DNA of 64,000 nt from Nonomuraea rubra (GTDB lineage Bacteria; Actinomycetota; Actinomycetes; Streptosporangiales; Streptosporangiaceae): the NCBI RefSeq assembly GCF_014207985.1, contig NZ_JACHMI010000001.1, positions 4,447,001-4,511,000 on the forward strand, in the 5' to 3' direction. The first letter of the stretch is position 1. Each line of letters starts with the position of its first letter. This document shows, piece by piece, positions 1 to 8,470 of this stretch. The notes beneath the pieces are model-generated. The model did no database searches and was not told where the DNA came from. It was given only the letters and a program-made list of their open reading frames with translations. A program made the translations under genes and the position numbers.

Positions 1-564
1 GCCGACCGCCTGCGGGCCCCCGTGCTGTACGCCGCGCTCGGCACGGTGTTCAACGCGGGCCCGCAGCTGCTGCGCAACCTCGTCGTCGCGCTCGCCCCGC
101 TGGGCGGCACCGTGGTCATCGCCACCGGGGAGACCAACCCGGCCGCGCTGGACCCGCTGCCGGACAACGTGATCGCGCGCCGCTTCGTCCCGCAGACCGA
201 GGTGCTGGAACGGGCCGCGCTGTTCGTCACGCACGGCGGCATGAACAGCGCCAACGAGGCCATGTACGCGGGGGTCCCGATGTTGCTGATCCCCCAGGGT
301 GCGGACCAGCCGCTCGTGGCCCGCCGGGTCGTCCAGCTCGGCTCCGGCCTGGCGATCAGCGCCCGCGACGCCGGCCCCGGGCTCGTGCACGCCCTGGCCC
401 GGCGGCTGCTCGACGAGCCGCGCTTCATGGCCGCCGCGGACCGGATGCAGGTCGCCCAGCGCGAGGCCGGCGGCTACGTGCGCGCCGCCGACGAGCTGGA
501 GCGCCACCTGCACCGCAGCCGCCAGGGCCGCCCCGCACCGGCGGACACCCCACGGGAACGGTGA
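1..564 (+). CDS. Macrolide-type glycosyltransferase (GT1), 3' part only
   Basis: The reading frame is open from the first base, so the N-terminal half lies outside the window. The visible part is the nucleotide-sugar binding half of a GT-B fold enzyme. It has an ALGTVFNAG segment early, the acceptor-to-donor hinge RRFVPQTEVL, and the donor loop HGGMNSANEAMYAGVPML starting near visible residue 78, followed by PQGADQP. This is the signature of MGT/OleD-like macrolide and flavonoid glycosyltransferases that move a sugar from UDP- or dTDP-sugar to a small molecule, often to inactivate an antibiotic. It ends 3 bp before the next gene, so the first three genes are probably one operon. The acceptor cannot be judged. 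Confidence 0.88.
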   Translation, partial: ADRLRAPVLYAALGTVFNAGPQLLRNLVVALAPLGGTVVIATGETNPAALDPLPDNVIARRFVPQTEVLERAALFVTHGGMNSANEAMYAGVPMLLIPQGADQPLVARRVVQLGSGLAISARDAGPGLVHALARRLLDEPRFMAAADRMQVAQREAGGYVRAADELERHLHRSRQGRPAPADTPRER

Positions 565-567
565 GCC

Positions 568-1062
568 ATGTCGCCCCTCGTGCTCACCCTGCTGCTGCTG
601 GGCGGGCTGTCCGAGGCCGCCGGACGCCTCCTGCCGCTGATCGCCCGCCGGCCCCGCACGTCGCGGCCCCAGCTGATCCCGCTCGTCCTGATCGGCGCCG
701 TCGTCGAGGGCGCGGTGTTCGGGCTGTGGCCGCTGATCGCGTGGACGCTCGCCGGGCTGATGCTCACCGAGCCCCCGCCCGGCGTCGCCGCGTTCACCTG
801 GACCCCCGACAAGGCTGTCCCGCTGCTGCTCGCGGCCATTCTCGCGTTCCCGCTCCTCGGGCCGCTGCTGCACATGCTGCTGCTGGTGGCGGTCGGGGCC
901 GGCCTGGTGGCGCCGCTCGCCGCCGCGACCGGGCTGGGCTGGTGGGCCGCCGCGGGCTGCGTGGCCGTCGCCGGGCTCGGGCTCGGCCTGGCCGTCGAGG
1001 TGGTCCGCCGCCTGGTGGTGCAGGTCGGCGCCCTCACCGGGGTGCGGGAGCCGGCCGCATGA
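568..1062 (+). CDS. Small multi-pass membrane protein, unknown function
   Basis: This 164-residue protein is almost entirely hydrophobic. It shows about four membrane segments (SPLVLTLLLLGG at the start, LIPLVLIGAVVEGAVFGLWPL, PLLLAAILAFPLLGPLLHMLLLV, and a final Gly/Leu/Val stretch), with a basic loop near residue 28. I recognise no family. It starts 3 bp after the glycosyltransferase stop, and its own stop overlaps the start of the next gene in an ATGA arrangement, so translation of the two is probably coupled. That coupling suggests it partners the downstream membrane-anchored protein. The function is unknown. Confidence 0.75.
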   Translation: MSPLVLTLLLLGGLSEAAGRLLPLIARRPRTSRPQLIPLVLIGAVVEGAVFGLWPLIAWTLAGLMLTEPPPGVAAFTWTPDKAVPLLLAAILAFPLLGPLLHMLLLVAVGAGLVAPLAAATGLGWWAAAGCVAVAGLGLGLAVEVVRRLVVQVGALTGVREPAA

Positions 1063-1985
1063 CCGAGTTCCCGCTCCTGGTCCTGGTGCTCGGCCCGGTC
1101 CTGCTCGCCGAGGCGCTGCTCGCCCGGTACGAGGTGCTGGCGTACGCCGCCGGCTGGCGGGCCCCCACCACCGAACTGCCACAGGACATGCCCTACGCCA
1201 GGGGCGCGGACCCGGACCGGCCGCCGGACGCGTACCTGGTCTACCTGGACGGCATCGGCAAGCGCCGCTTCCGCGACACCCGCGACGGGGGCAAGCTGGT
1301 CGAGGCCCTGATCGGCGGGGCGCCGGAGCTGCGCGTGCTGGGGCAGGTGCAGCCGTACTCGCCGCTGGCCGCGCCGCTGGTGAACCGGCCCGTGTGGGAG
1401 TGGCTGCGCCACCATGTCGGGCTGCTGCTGTTCCTGCACAACGTCATGCAGATCTTCGTCGCCGCCGACCACCGGTACCGCCCGCTGTACAACCGCGCCG
1501 TGGGCGCCCAGATCGCCGACCAGCTCCGCCGGGCCGGCTACCGGCCGGGCAGCGGCATCCCCGTGGTGCTGGTCAGCTACAGCGGCGGCGCCCAGGTCGC
1601 CATCGGCGCCGTCCCGGCGCTGCACGCCGGGCTGGGCGCGCCGCTGCTGCTGATCACGATCGGCGGGTTCCACAACGGCGCCAACGATCTCACCCACGCC
1701 GACCACCTGTACCAGCTCACCAGCGACCAGGACTGGATCGAGCGGGTCGGCACCTGGCTCTTCCCGCAGCGCTGGCGGGTGTTCCGCCGCAGCGCCTGGA
1801 ACCGGGCCCGCCGCGACGGGAAGATCACCGCCCGGAGGCTGGACCCGGCCACCCACGTCGGGCACAACAGCTACATCAGCCCGGCGGCGAAGCTGCCCGA
1901 CGGCCGCAGCCACCTGGACCGCACCGCCGGCACCGTCATCGCCCTCATCCGCGCCCACTGCGGGGCCGGGAGGACGTCGCCGTGA
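1059..1985 (+). CDS. Membrane-anchored alpha/beta-hydrolase-like protein
   Basis: The ATG overlaps the preceding stop (ATGA), which fixes this start although the frame is open further upstream. The 308-residue product has an N-terminal hydrophobic anchor (residues 4-20), then a soluble domain. VVLVSYSGGAQVA near residue 170 resembles a nucleophile elbow, with Ser between Tyr and Gly-Gly, and a conserved-looking GGFHNGAND follows. A second hydrophobic patch lies around LLLFLHNVMQIFV. The overall plan fits a serine hydrolase, but I cannot place the acid and His with confidence. It is probably the last gene of the glycosyltransferase operon. Confidence 0.6.
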   Translation: MTEFPLLVLVLGPVLLAEALLARYEVLAYAAGWRAPTTELPQDMPYARGADPDRPPDAYLVYLDGIGKRRFRDTRDGGKLVEALIGGAPELRVLGQVQPYSPLAAPLVNRPVWEWLRHHVGLLLFLHNVMQIFVAADHRYRPLYNRAVGAQIADQLRRAGYRPGSGIPVVLVSYSGGAQVAIGAVPALHAGLGAPLLLITIGGFHNGANDLTHADHLYQLTSDQDWIERVGTWLFPQRWRVFRRSAWNRARRDGKITARRLDPATHVGHNSYISPAAKLPDGRSHLDRTAGTVIALIRAHCGAGRTSP

Positions 1986-2133
1986 CGGTGCTCCCGGGAA
2001 CGTCCGCGGCACCCCCTTCGACGGCGCCGCACCTTTTGCCGTGATCCAGACCGGAGAGATAGGCTACGTGTCCAATCAAGCCGACCGCCCGGTGCCTCCA
2101 GCTGTCGGACGTGCGGCCGGTGGAGGCGTGGCC

Positions 2134-4902
2134 ATGGCGAGCAAGGATCCCAGGTTGCAGCTGCGCGGCAGGCAGACCGAATGCGAGGCGCTGGACCAGC
2201 TCGTGGCCACGGTGCAGTCCGGCCACAGCGCGGTCCTGGTGGTGCGCGGCGAGGCGGGCATCGGCAAGACGGCGCTGCTGGAGCACGCGCGGGCCGGCGC
2301 GGCCGGCTGCCGGATCGCCAGGGCGGCGGGCATCGAGTCGGAGATGGAGCTGGCCTTCGGCGGGCTGCACCAGCTCTGCGCCCCGTTCCTGGACCATCTC
2401 CCGCACCTGCCGGCCCCGCAGCGCGAGGCGCTCGGCACCGCGTTCAGGCTGAGCGCGGGGCCTCCGCCCGACCGCTTCCTGGTCGGCCTCTCGGTGCTCA
2501 GCCTGCTCGCCGACGTGGCCGACAAGGAGCCGCTGGTCTGCCTCGTCGACGACGCCCAGTGGCTCGACCGGGTCTCCGCGCAGACGCTCGCCTTCGTCGC
2601 GCGGCGCCTGCTCGCCGAGCGGATCGGGCTGGTGTTCGCGGTGCGCGAGCCCAGCCTGGAGGACGAGCTGGCGGGGCTGCCGGAGCTCGAGGTCGGCCGC
2701 CTGAGCGACGGCGACGCCCGCGCGCTGCTGGACTCCGTGGTTCCCGGACGGCTCGACGCGCGGGTACGGGACCGGATCGTCGCCGAGACGCAGGGCAACC
2801 CGCTGGCCCTGCTGGAGCTGCCCCAGGGGCTGACCCCGGCGGAGCTGGCGGGCGGGTTCGGGCGGCCCGACACGGGGTCCCTGGCCGGCCAGATCGAGCA
2901 GAGTTTCCTGCGGCGGGTCCGTTCGCTGCCCCCCGAGACCCAGCGACTGCTGCTCATCGCGGCGGCCGAGCCGGTGGGCGACGTGGCCCTGCTGGCACGG
3001 GCGGCGGACCTGCTGGGCATCGACTCGGCCGCGGCGGCACCGGCCGAGTCGGCTGGACTGATCACCATCGGGGCCCGGGTACGGTTCCGCCACCCCCTCG
3101 TGCGTTCCGCGGCCTACCGCGTGGCGTCCCCGGAGGATCGGCAGGGCGTGCACCGCGCGCTGGCCGACGCGACCGACCCCCAGGCGGACCCCGACCGCCG
3201 GGCCTGGCATCTCGCCTGCGCCGCCGCGGGCCCCGACGAGGCGGTGGCCGCCGAGCTCGAACGATCCGCCGGCCGGGCACAGGCCCGCGGCGGGGTCGCG
3301 GCGGCGGCCGCGTTCCTGGAACGGGCGGCCGAGCTGACCCCCGACTCCGCCCGCCGCGGTGCCAGAGCGCTGGCCGCCGCCCGGGCCAAGCACCAGGCCG
3401 GCGGGTACGACGCCGCACTCGAACTCCTGGACGCGGCGGAGCTCAGCCCCCTGGGCGAGCGCGAGCTCGCCCAGGCCGACCTGCTGCGCGGCCAGATCAT
3501 GTTCGCCTCCACCAGCGCGGGCGCCGGCCTGCCCCTGCTGCTCAAGGCGGCCAGGCGGCTGGAGCCGCTGGACGCCGGGCTGGCCCGCGAGACCTACCGC
3601 GACGCGCTGTACGCGGCACTCACCGCCGGCCGCCTGCCGGACGGCGCCCAGCTCGCGGACGTGGCGGCGGCGGCGCTAGCCGCACCACCCGGACCGCGCC
3701 CCGAGCGTGACGACCTGCTCGTGAACGGCGTGGCGGCCATGGTCACCGAGAGCTACGCGGCAGGCGTGCCGACGGTCCGCCGGGCCCTGGACGCCTTCCG
3801 CACAGCGGACATCTCCCGGGAGGAGGGCCTCGGCTGGCTCCCGCTCGCCTCCCGCATGGCCCACAACACCTGGGACTTCGACGGCTGGTCGATGCTCTCG
3901 GCGAAGCTGGTCGAGCTCGCCCGCGAAACCGGGGCCCTGTCCATCCTGCCGCCCGCCCTGCTGCTGCTCGTGCCGAACCGGGTCGACGCCGGCCAGTTCG
4001 CCGTCGCCGAGTCGCTGGTCGCCGAGGCGGCGACGATCGGTGAGGCGACGGGCAGCCGCGTCTTCGCCCATTACTGCGCCCTGGTGCTGGAGCCGTGGCG
4101 CGGCCGGGAAGCCGCCACCCGCCAGGCGATCGAGGCGATCACCCGCGACCTGGCACTCCAGGGGGAGGGCAAGGTGCTGACCGCCACCCACTGGGCGAAC
4201 GCGGTGCTCTGCAACGGCCTGGGCCGCTACGAGGAGGCGTACGTCGCGGCCGAGCGAGGCTGCGAGAACCCGCAGGAGCTCGGCCTGTCCATCTCGTCCC
4301 TGGTCGAGCTCGTCGAGGCCGCCACCCGCAGCGGCCGGCCCGCCCGCGCCGCCACCGCCGCCCGGCACCTCGACGAGATGGCCCAGGCCGCCGGCACCGA
4401 CTGGGGCCTCGGTACCTCGGCCCTGGTACGCGCCCAGGTGAGCGAGGGGCAGGCCGCCGACGCCCTCTACCGCGAGGCGATCGAGCGGCTCGGCCGTACC
4501 GAGGCCGGCGTGGCCCGCGCCCGCAGCCGGCTGCTCTACGGCGAATGGCTGCGCAGGGAGAACCGCCGCGCCGGCGCCCGGGAGCAGCTGGGCGCCGCGT
4601 ACGAGCTGCTCGCCCAGATGGGCGCCGAGGCGTTCGCGGAGCGTGCCCGGCGCGAGCTGCAGGCCACCGGCGAGACGGTACGCAGACGCCTCGTCGAGGT
4701 GCGCACCACGCTCACCGCCCAGGAGGCGCACATCGCGCAGCTCGCCGGCGACGGGCTGACGAACTCGGAGATCGGCGCTCTGCTCTTCATCAGTCCCCAT
4801 ACCGTCGAGTGGCACCTGCGCAAGATCTTCGTGAAGCTCGGCATCGTCTCCCGCAAGCAGATCCGCGCCACGCTGCTCGACGGCGCGGCCGAGACGGCCT
4901 GA
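2134..4902 (+). CDS. LAL-type LuxR family ATP-binding regulator
   Basis: This large (922-residue) regulator has an N-terminal AAA/STAND-type ATPase. Walker A GEAGIGKT is at about 39-46 and Walker B CLVDDAQW near 138. A long helical TPR-like middle follows, and a C-terminal LuxR helix-turn-helix covers about 861-918 (LTNSEIGALLFISPHTVEWH). These proteins usually activate secondary-metabolite or sugar genes in response to a ligand. I chose ATG 2134 because GGAGG lies 7 bp upstream; the frame extends to a GTG at 2041 without an SD. It stands alone between the glycosyltransferase operon and the convergent ATPase, and stops at a hairpin. The target genes are not identifiable. Confidence 0.9.
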   Translation: MASKDPRLQLRGRQTECEALDQLVATVQSGHSAVLVVRGEAGIGKTALLEHARAGAAGCRIARAAGIESEMELAFGGLHQLCAPFLDHLPHLPAPQREALGTAFRLSAGPPPDRFLVGLSVLSLLADVADKEPLVCLVDDAQWLDRVSAQTLAFVARRLLAERIGLVFAVREPSLEDELAGLPELEVGRLSDGDARALLDSVVPGRLDARVRDRIVAETQGNPLALLELPQGLTPAELAGGFGRPDTGSLAGQIEQSFLRRVRSLPPETQRLLLIAAAEPVGDVALLARAADLLGIDSAAAAPAESAGLITIGARVRFRHPLVRSAAYRVASPEDRQGVHRALADATDPQADPDRRAWHLACAAAGPDEAVAAELERSAGRAQARGGVAAAAAFLERAAELTPDSARRGARALAAARAKHQAGGYDAALELLDAAELSPLGERELAQADLLRGQIMFASTSAGAGLPLLLKAARRLEPLDAGLARETYRDALYAALTAGRLPDGAQLADVAAAALAAPPGPRPERDDLLVNGVAAMVTESYAAGVPTVRRALDAFRTADISREEGLGWLPLASRMAHNTWDFDGWSMLSAKLVELARETGALSILPPALLLLVPNRVDAGQFAVAESLVAEAATIGEATGSRVFAHYCALVLEPWRGREAATRQAIEAITRDLALQGEGKVLTATHWANAVLCNGLGRYEEAYVAAERGCENPQELGLSISSLVELVEAATRSGRPARAATAARHLDEMAQAAGTDWGLGTSALVRAQVSEGQAADALYREAIERLGRTEAGVARARSRLLYGEWLRRENRRAGAREQLGAAYELLAQMGAEAFAERARRELQATGETVRRRLVEVRTTLTAQEAHIAQLAGDGLTNSEIGALLFISPHTVEWHLRKIFVKLGIVSRKQIRATLLDGAAETA

Positions 4903-4921
4903 CCGCCGGTTCACCGGCGGT
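4902..4921. terminator. Shared hairpin between convergent LAL and ATPase genes
   Basis: A perfect 8-bp inverted repeat (ACCGCCGG / CCGGCGGT) with a 4-nt loop starts on the last base of the LAL stop codon. The loop contains most of the stop codon of the opposite ATPase gene (4911-4913). There is no T-run, so it is a candidate bidirectional, GC-only terminator of the type common in actinomycetes. Confidence 0.55.
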
Positions 4922-7745
4922 CGCGGGCCCGCATCAGGGCCTTGACCAGCTCGCCCGCCCACAGGATGGCCGAGCCGACGGCCAGGCAGGCCAGCCACTG
5001 GCCGAAGGTGAGATCGGTGGTGGTGAAGAAGCCGTGCAGGGCGTCCACCTCGACGATGATCAGCAGCAGGACGACGACCGCGAGCGTGGCGACCAGCGGG
5101 TTCGGGTGGTGCAGGGTCTCGCGGTGGAACAGGCTGCGGGTGGGGTGGCGGACGGTGAGCAGGTTGAACGCCTGGAAGAAGACGAACGTGACGAGCGCCA
5201 TCGTGCCCGCGACGCTGGCCTGGCCCACGGCCGCGGCGGGGCCGGGCGCCCAGACGAGCACGGCGGCGGTGCCGGTCGCCATGATCGTGCTGGTCAGCAG
5301 GATGCGCACGAGGCGTTCCCTGGTGAGGATGGGCTCGCGGGGCGGGCGGGGTGGCCGGCTCATCGCGTCCGGGCTCGCCGGGTCGACGCCGAGCGACATC
5401 GCGGGCGGGCCGTCCATGACGAGGTTGACGAAGAGGATCTGCAGGGCGGTGAACGGGGCGCCGCCCGCGAGGCCGGTCAGCGAGGTGATCAGGAACGTCA
5501 GCACGAAGCCGAGCGCGGTCGAGACCTGGAAACGGGTGAACTTGACGATGTTGTCGTAGATGCCGCGGCCTTCGCGGACGGCGCCCACGATGGTGGCGAA
5601 GTTGTCGTCGGTGAGCACCATGGTCGCCGCCTCCTTGGTCACCTCCGTCCCGGTCAGGCCCATGGCGACGCCGATGTCCGCCTTGCGCAGCGCGGGGGCG
5701 TCGTTGACGCCGTCGCCGGTCATCGCGACGACGTCGCCGCGGGCCTGGAGTGCGCCGACGATGCGGAGCTTGTGCTCGGGCGAGACCCGGGCGATGACGC
5801 CGATGCCGTCCAGGCGGCGGGCCAGATCGGCGTCGTCGGTGTAGCGGTCGAGCTCGGCGCCGGTGACGGCCTGGCCGGGGATGCCGAGGTCGCGGGCGAT
5901 GGCGGCGGCGGTCACCGCGTGGTCGCCGGTGATCATCCGCACGCGGATGCCCGCCTCGCGGCACTGCTCGATGGCCTGCCTCGCCTCCGGCCTCGGCGGG
6001 TCGACGATGCCGACCAGGGCGATCAGGACCAGGCGGTCCAGCAGCTCCTTCGCATCGCCACCGATGGCCTCGCCGGCGCTCTCGCCCGCGGCATTCCCGG
6101 CGGCTTTCCGGGCGGCCTCGCCCGCGGTTTCGCCGGCGACCTCGCCGGCGGGAAAGTCCTGGAGGGCCACGGCCAGCACCCGCCGGCCCTGTCCGGCCAG
6201 GCTCGCGTTCGCCTCGTCGTAGCGCCGCCGCTCCTGCGGGTCGAGCTCGGTGACGCCGTCCGGGCCCAGGTAGTGGGTGGCCCGGGCGGCCAGGACGTCC
6301 GGCGCGCCCTTGACGAAGCAGCGCACGACCGGCCGGCCGCCGCCATCGGTCCAGCGGTGGAAGGTGGCCATGAACTTGTGGTCCGCGTCGAACGGGACCT
6401 CCGCCACGCGCGGGCGCTGCCGGCGCAGTGCCGTGACGTCGATGCCGCCCTTCTCGGCCAGTACGACCAGGGCGGCCTCGGTGGGATCGCCGACCACCGC
6501 CTCCTCGTCGTCGCGGAACACCGCGTCGGTGCAGAGCGCCATCGCGATCAGCGCCTCGTCCAGGGCGGCCGGTGGCGGGCGGCCGTCGGTGGAGCGGATG
6601 CGCCCGTCCAGAGCGTAACCGTGGCCCGAGACGGTGAAGCGCCGCCGCGCGAGGAAGACCTCCCTGGCCGTCATCTGGTTGAGGGTCAGCGTGCCGGTCT
6701 TGTCGGTGCAGATCTGCGAGGTGCTGCCCAGGGTCTCCACCGACGACAGCCGCTTGACGATGGCGCCGCGGCGGGCGAGCCGTTCGGTGCCCATGGCCAG
6801 CGTGAACGCGACCACCGCCGGCAGCCCTTCCGGGATGGCGGCCACGGCCAGCGAGACCGCGGTCACGAACAACACCCCGAACTCCTGCCCGCGCACCAGC
6901 CCGAGCACGACCACGACGGCCACCACCACGGCGGAGATGAGCGCCAGGGTCCTGCTGAGCGTGCTGATCTGCCGTTGTAAGGGGGTCGGGGCGGGCTTGG
7001 CCGAGGCGAGCAGGCCGGCGATCCGCCCGGTCTCGGTCGCCATGCCGGTGGCCGTGACGATCATCTCGCCCCGGCCGCGGGTGACCGAGGTGTTCATGAA
7101 CAGCGCGTTCGCACGGTCGGCCAGCGCCGCCCCCTCCTCGACGCGGCCGGTGGCGGACTTGGCGACCGGCTGCGCCTCCCCGGTCAGCTCCGACTCCCGC
7201 ACCTCCAGGGAGGCCGAGGACAGCAGCCTCCCGTCCGCCGGCACCCGGTCCCCGGCCTCGACGACCACCACGTCCCCTGGTACCAGCCCGGTGGCGTCCA
7301 GCCGGGTGAGCGTGCCGTCCCGCCGGACGGTCGCCACGGTGGAGGTCATCTTCCTGAGCGCCTCCAGCGAGGCTTCTGCCCGGGACTCCTGGACGAAGCC
7401 GATGGTGGCGTTCAGCAGCACGACCACGGCGATCGCGAGCGGGGTCTCCCACTCCCGCGAGATCACCAGGCTGACCACGGCGGCGGCCAGCAGGATCACG
7501 ATCATCAGGTCCTGGAACTGACGCAGGAAGGCGCGCCAGCGCGGTTCGCGGGCCGCCTCCCGCAGGCGGTTGGGGCCGTGGCGGTCGAGCCGCCGCGACG
7601 CCTCGCCGGTCGACAGCCCCTCCTCGGGGGCGGCCTGGAGCAGGACGGCGACCTCGCCGGCCGGCAGCGCGTGCCACGGCGTACGGTCCGGGTCGATCAG
7701 GTGGCCGGCCTCCGGGAGCCGGGTGGCGCCATGGGGTTCGCTCAT
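4911..7745 (-). CDS. P-type cation-transporting ATPase (P2A, Ca2+-type)
   Basis: The 944-residue pump has the N-terminal cation-ATPase domain (LSTGEASRRLDRHGPNRL), two paired membrane helices, the actuator loop with SELTGEA, and the phosphorylation motif DKTGTLT near residue 346. The hinge TGDGVNDAPAL lies near 678, followed by a six-helix C-terminal domain. The order and length fit the SERCA/PMA-like P2 group that exports Ca2+ or other divalent cations. The ion is inferred from family and not proven. An odd feature is an Ala/Gly/Glu-rich repeat of about 30 residues around 528-560 (AGEVAGETAGEAARKAAG and onwards) inserted in the nucleotide-binding domain. The gene is monocistronic, convergent with the LAL gene and divergent from a MarR gene. 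Confidence 0.93.
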   Translation of the reverse strand: MSEPHGATRLPEAGHLIDPDRTPWHALPAGEVAVLLQAAPEEGLSTGEASRRLDRHGPNRLREAAREPRWRAFLRQFQDLMIVILLAAAVVSLVISREWETPLAIAVVVLLNATIGFVQESRAEASLEALRKMTSTVATVRRDGTLTRLDATGLVPGDVVVVEAGDRVPADGRLLSSASLEVRESELTGEAQPVAKSATGRVEEGAALADRANALFMNTSVTRGRGEMIVTATGMATETGRIAGLLASAKPAPTPLQRQISTLSRTLALISAVVVAVVVVLGLVRGQEFGVLFVTAVSLAVAAIPEGLPAVVAFTLAMGTERLARRGAIVKRLSSVETLGSTSQICTDKTGTLTLNQMTAREVFLARRRFTVSGHGYALDGRIRSTDGRPPPAALDEALIAMALCTDAVFRDDEEAVVGDPTEAALVVLAEKGGIDVTALRRQRPRVAEVPFDADHKFMATFHRWTDGGGRPVVRCFVKGAPDVLAARATHYLGPDGVTELDPQERRRYDEANASLAGQGRRVLAVALQDFPAGEVAGETAGEAARKAAGNAAGESAGEAIGGDAKELLDRLVLIALVGIVDPPRPEARQAIEQCREAGIRVRMITGDHAVTAAAIARDLGIPGQAVTGAELDRYTDDADLARRLDGIGVIARVSPEHKLRIVGALQARGDVVAMTGDGVNDAPALRKADIGVAMGLTGTEVTKEAATMVLTDDNFATIVGAVREGRGIYDNIVKFTRFQVSTALGFVLTFLITSLTGLAGGAPFTALQILFVNLVMDGPPAMSLGVDPASPDAMSRPPRPPREPILTRERLVRILLTSTIMATGTAAVLVWAPGPAAAVGQASVAGTMALVTFVFFQAFNLLTVRHPTRSLFHRETLHHPNPLVATLAVVVLLLIIVEVDALHGFFTTTDLTFGQWLACLAVGSAILWAGELVKALMRARDRR

Positions 7746-7795
7746 CCCCCTGAGACCGGGCGGCCACGCGGGTGCGTGACAGTGCTCCGTTCCGG

Positions 7796-7812
7796 TTTCA
7801 TCGCGAATGAAA
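7796..7812. promoter_or_regulatory. Palindromic operator candidate before MarR gene
   Basis: TTTCAT-CGCGA-ATGAAA is a perfect 6-bp inverted repeat with a 5-bp spacer. It lies 37 bp upstream of the MarR start and 50 bp from the divergent ATPase start. MarR proteins usually bind such sites to repress themselves and a divergent gene. That it serves both genes is an inference. Confidence 0.45.
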
Positions 7813-7849
7813 TGGTTTCGGGTGAAAGGACGCTCGGTAGCATGACGTC

Positions 7850-8338
7850 ATGGCCGCCGACGTCCCTGACCGTGTCACCACCTCGCGCGCGACCGCCCGC
7901 CCCGGCGACACCTCGCCCTTCGCCCTCGGGCTGCTGCTGCGCCAGGCGCACTGGCGCGCGGCCTCGGTGATGACGGAGGCGCTCCGGCCGCTCGGCATCG
8001 AGCTGCGGCACTTCGCCGTGCTGATCGTGCTGATGGACCGCGGCCCCACGGTGCAGCGGGACCTGGCGGCGGCGACCGGCTCGGACAAGGCGGGCGTCAT
8101 GCGGGTCGTGGACGACCTGGAGCGCAAGGGCCTGGCCGTGCGCAGGACGGTTCCCGGCGACCGGCGGGTGCGGGTGGTCGAGATCACGCCGCAGGGGATC
8201 GAGCTCTTCGACGCGGCCCACGTGGCGGCGGAGCCGCAGGCCGCCCGCCTGGCCGCCGGGCTGGGCCCCGACGAGGCCGAGCAGCTGAAGGAGCTGCTGA
8301 CCCGGGTCGCCTATCCCACCGCTGACGACGCGCTGTAG
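7850..8338 (+). CDS. MarR family transcriptional regulator
   Basis: The 162-residue protein has a winged-helix MarR core. The recognition region reads TVQRDLAAATGSDKAGVMRVVDDLERKGL (two overlapping halves), and the wing is RRTVPGDRRVRVVEITPQG. Flanking helices form the dimer interface. The family senses phenolic or oxidative ligands and represses nearby efflux or oxidoreductase genes. It lies upstream of the nitroreductase on the same strand (132 bp gap) and divergent from the P-type ATPase. No strong SD precedes the chosen ATG; another ATG at 7842 is out of frame. Confidence 0.85.
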   Translation: MAADVPDRVTTSRATARPGDTSPFALGLLLRQAHWRAASVMTEALRPLGIELRHFAVLIVLMDRGPTVQRDLAAATGSDKAGVMRVVDDLERKGLAVRRTVPGDRRVRVVEITPQGIELFDAAHVAAEPQAARLAAGLGPDEAEQLKELLTRVAYPTADDAL

Positions 8339-8388
8339 TAGCCGCCCGCGACACGTTTTACCAGCTCATGGCACCTTTGCGGGTCGAG

Positions 8389-8435
8389 ATCGTATTGAAT
8401 GATACGATTTCGTCTGATACTATCGAACTGTATCC
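8389..8435. promoter_or_regulatory. Paired GATAC-containing dyads before nitroreductase
   Basis: ATCGTAT-TGAATG-ATACGAT (8389-8408) is a perfect 7-bp inverted repeat. A second dyad, GATAC ... GTATC, follows at about 8416-8434. Both lie in an unusually AT-rich stretch 36-82 bp before the nitroreductase ATG. They look like two binding sites for a dimeric repressor, possibly the adjacent MarR protein. The assignment to a regulator is inferred. Confidence 0.5.
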
Positions 8436-8470
8436 ACAGGAACACGACGTGCAGGCAGGAGGTTTCGATC

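Noticed and set aside
474..7767. Very long open frames opposite the LAL and ATPase genes (for example 3676-7767, minus strand)
   Set aside because: They are shadows of high-GC coding sequence: Arg/Pro/Gly-rich, no domains, no SD, and they cover well-supported genes on other frames.
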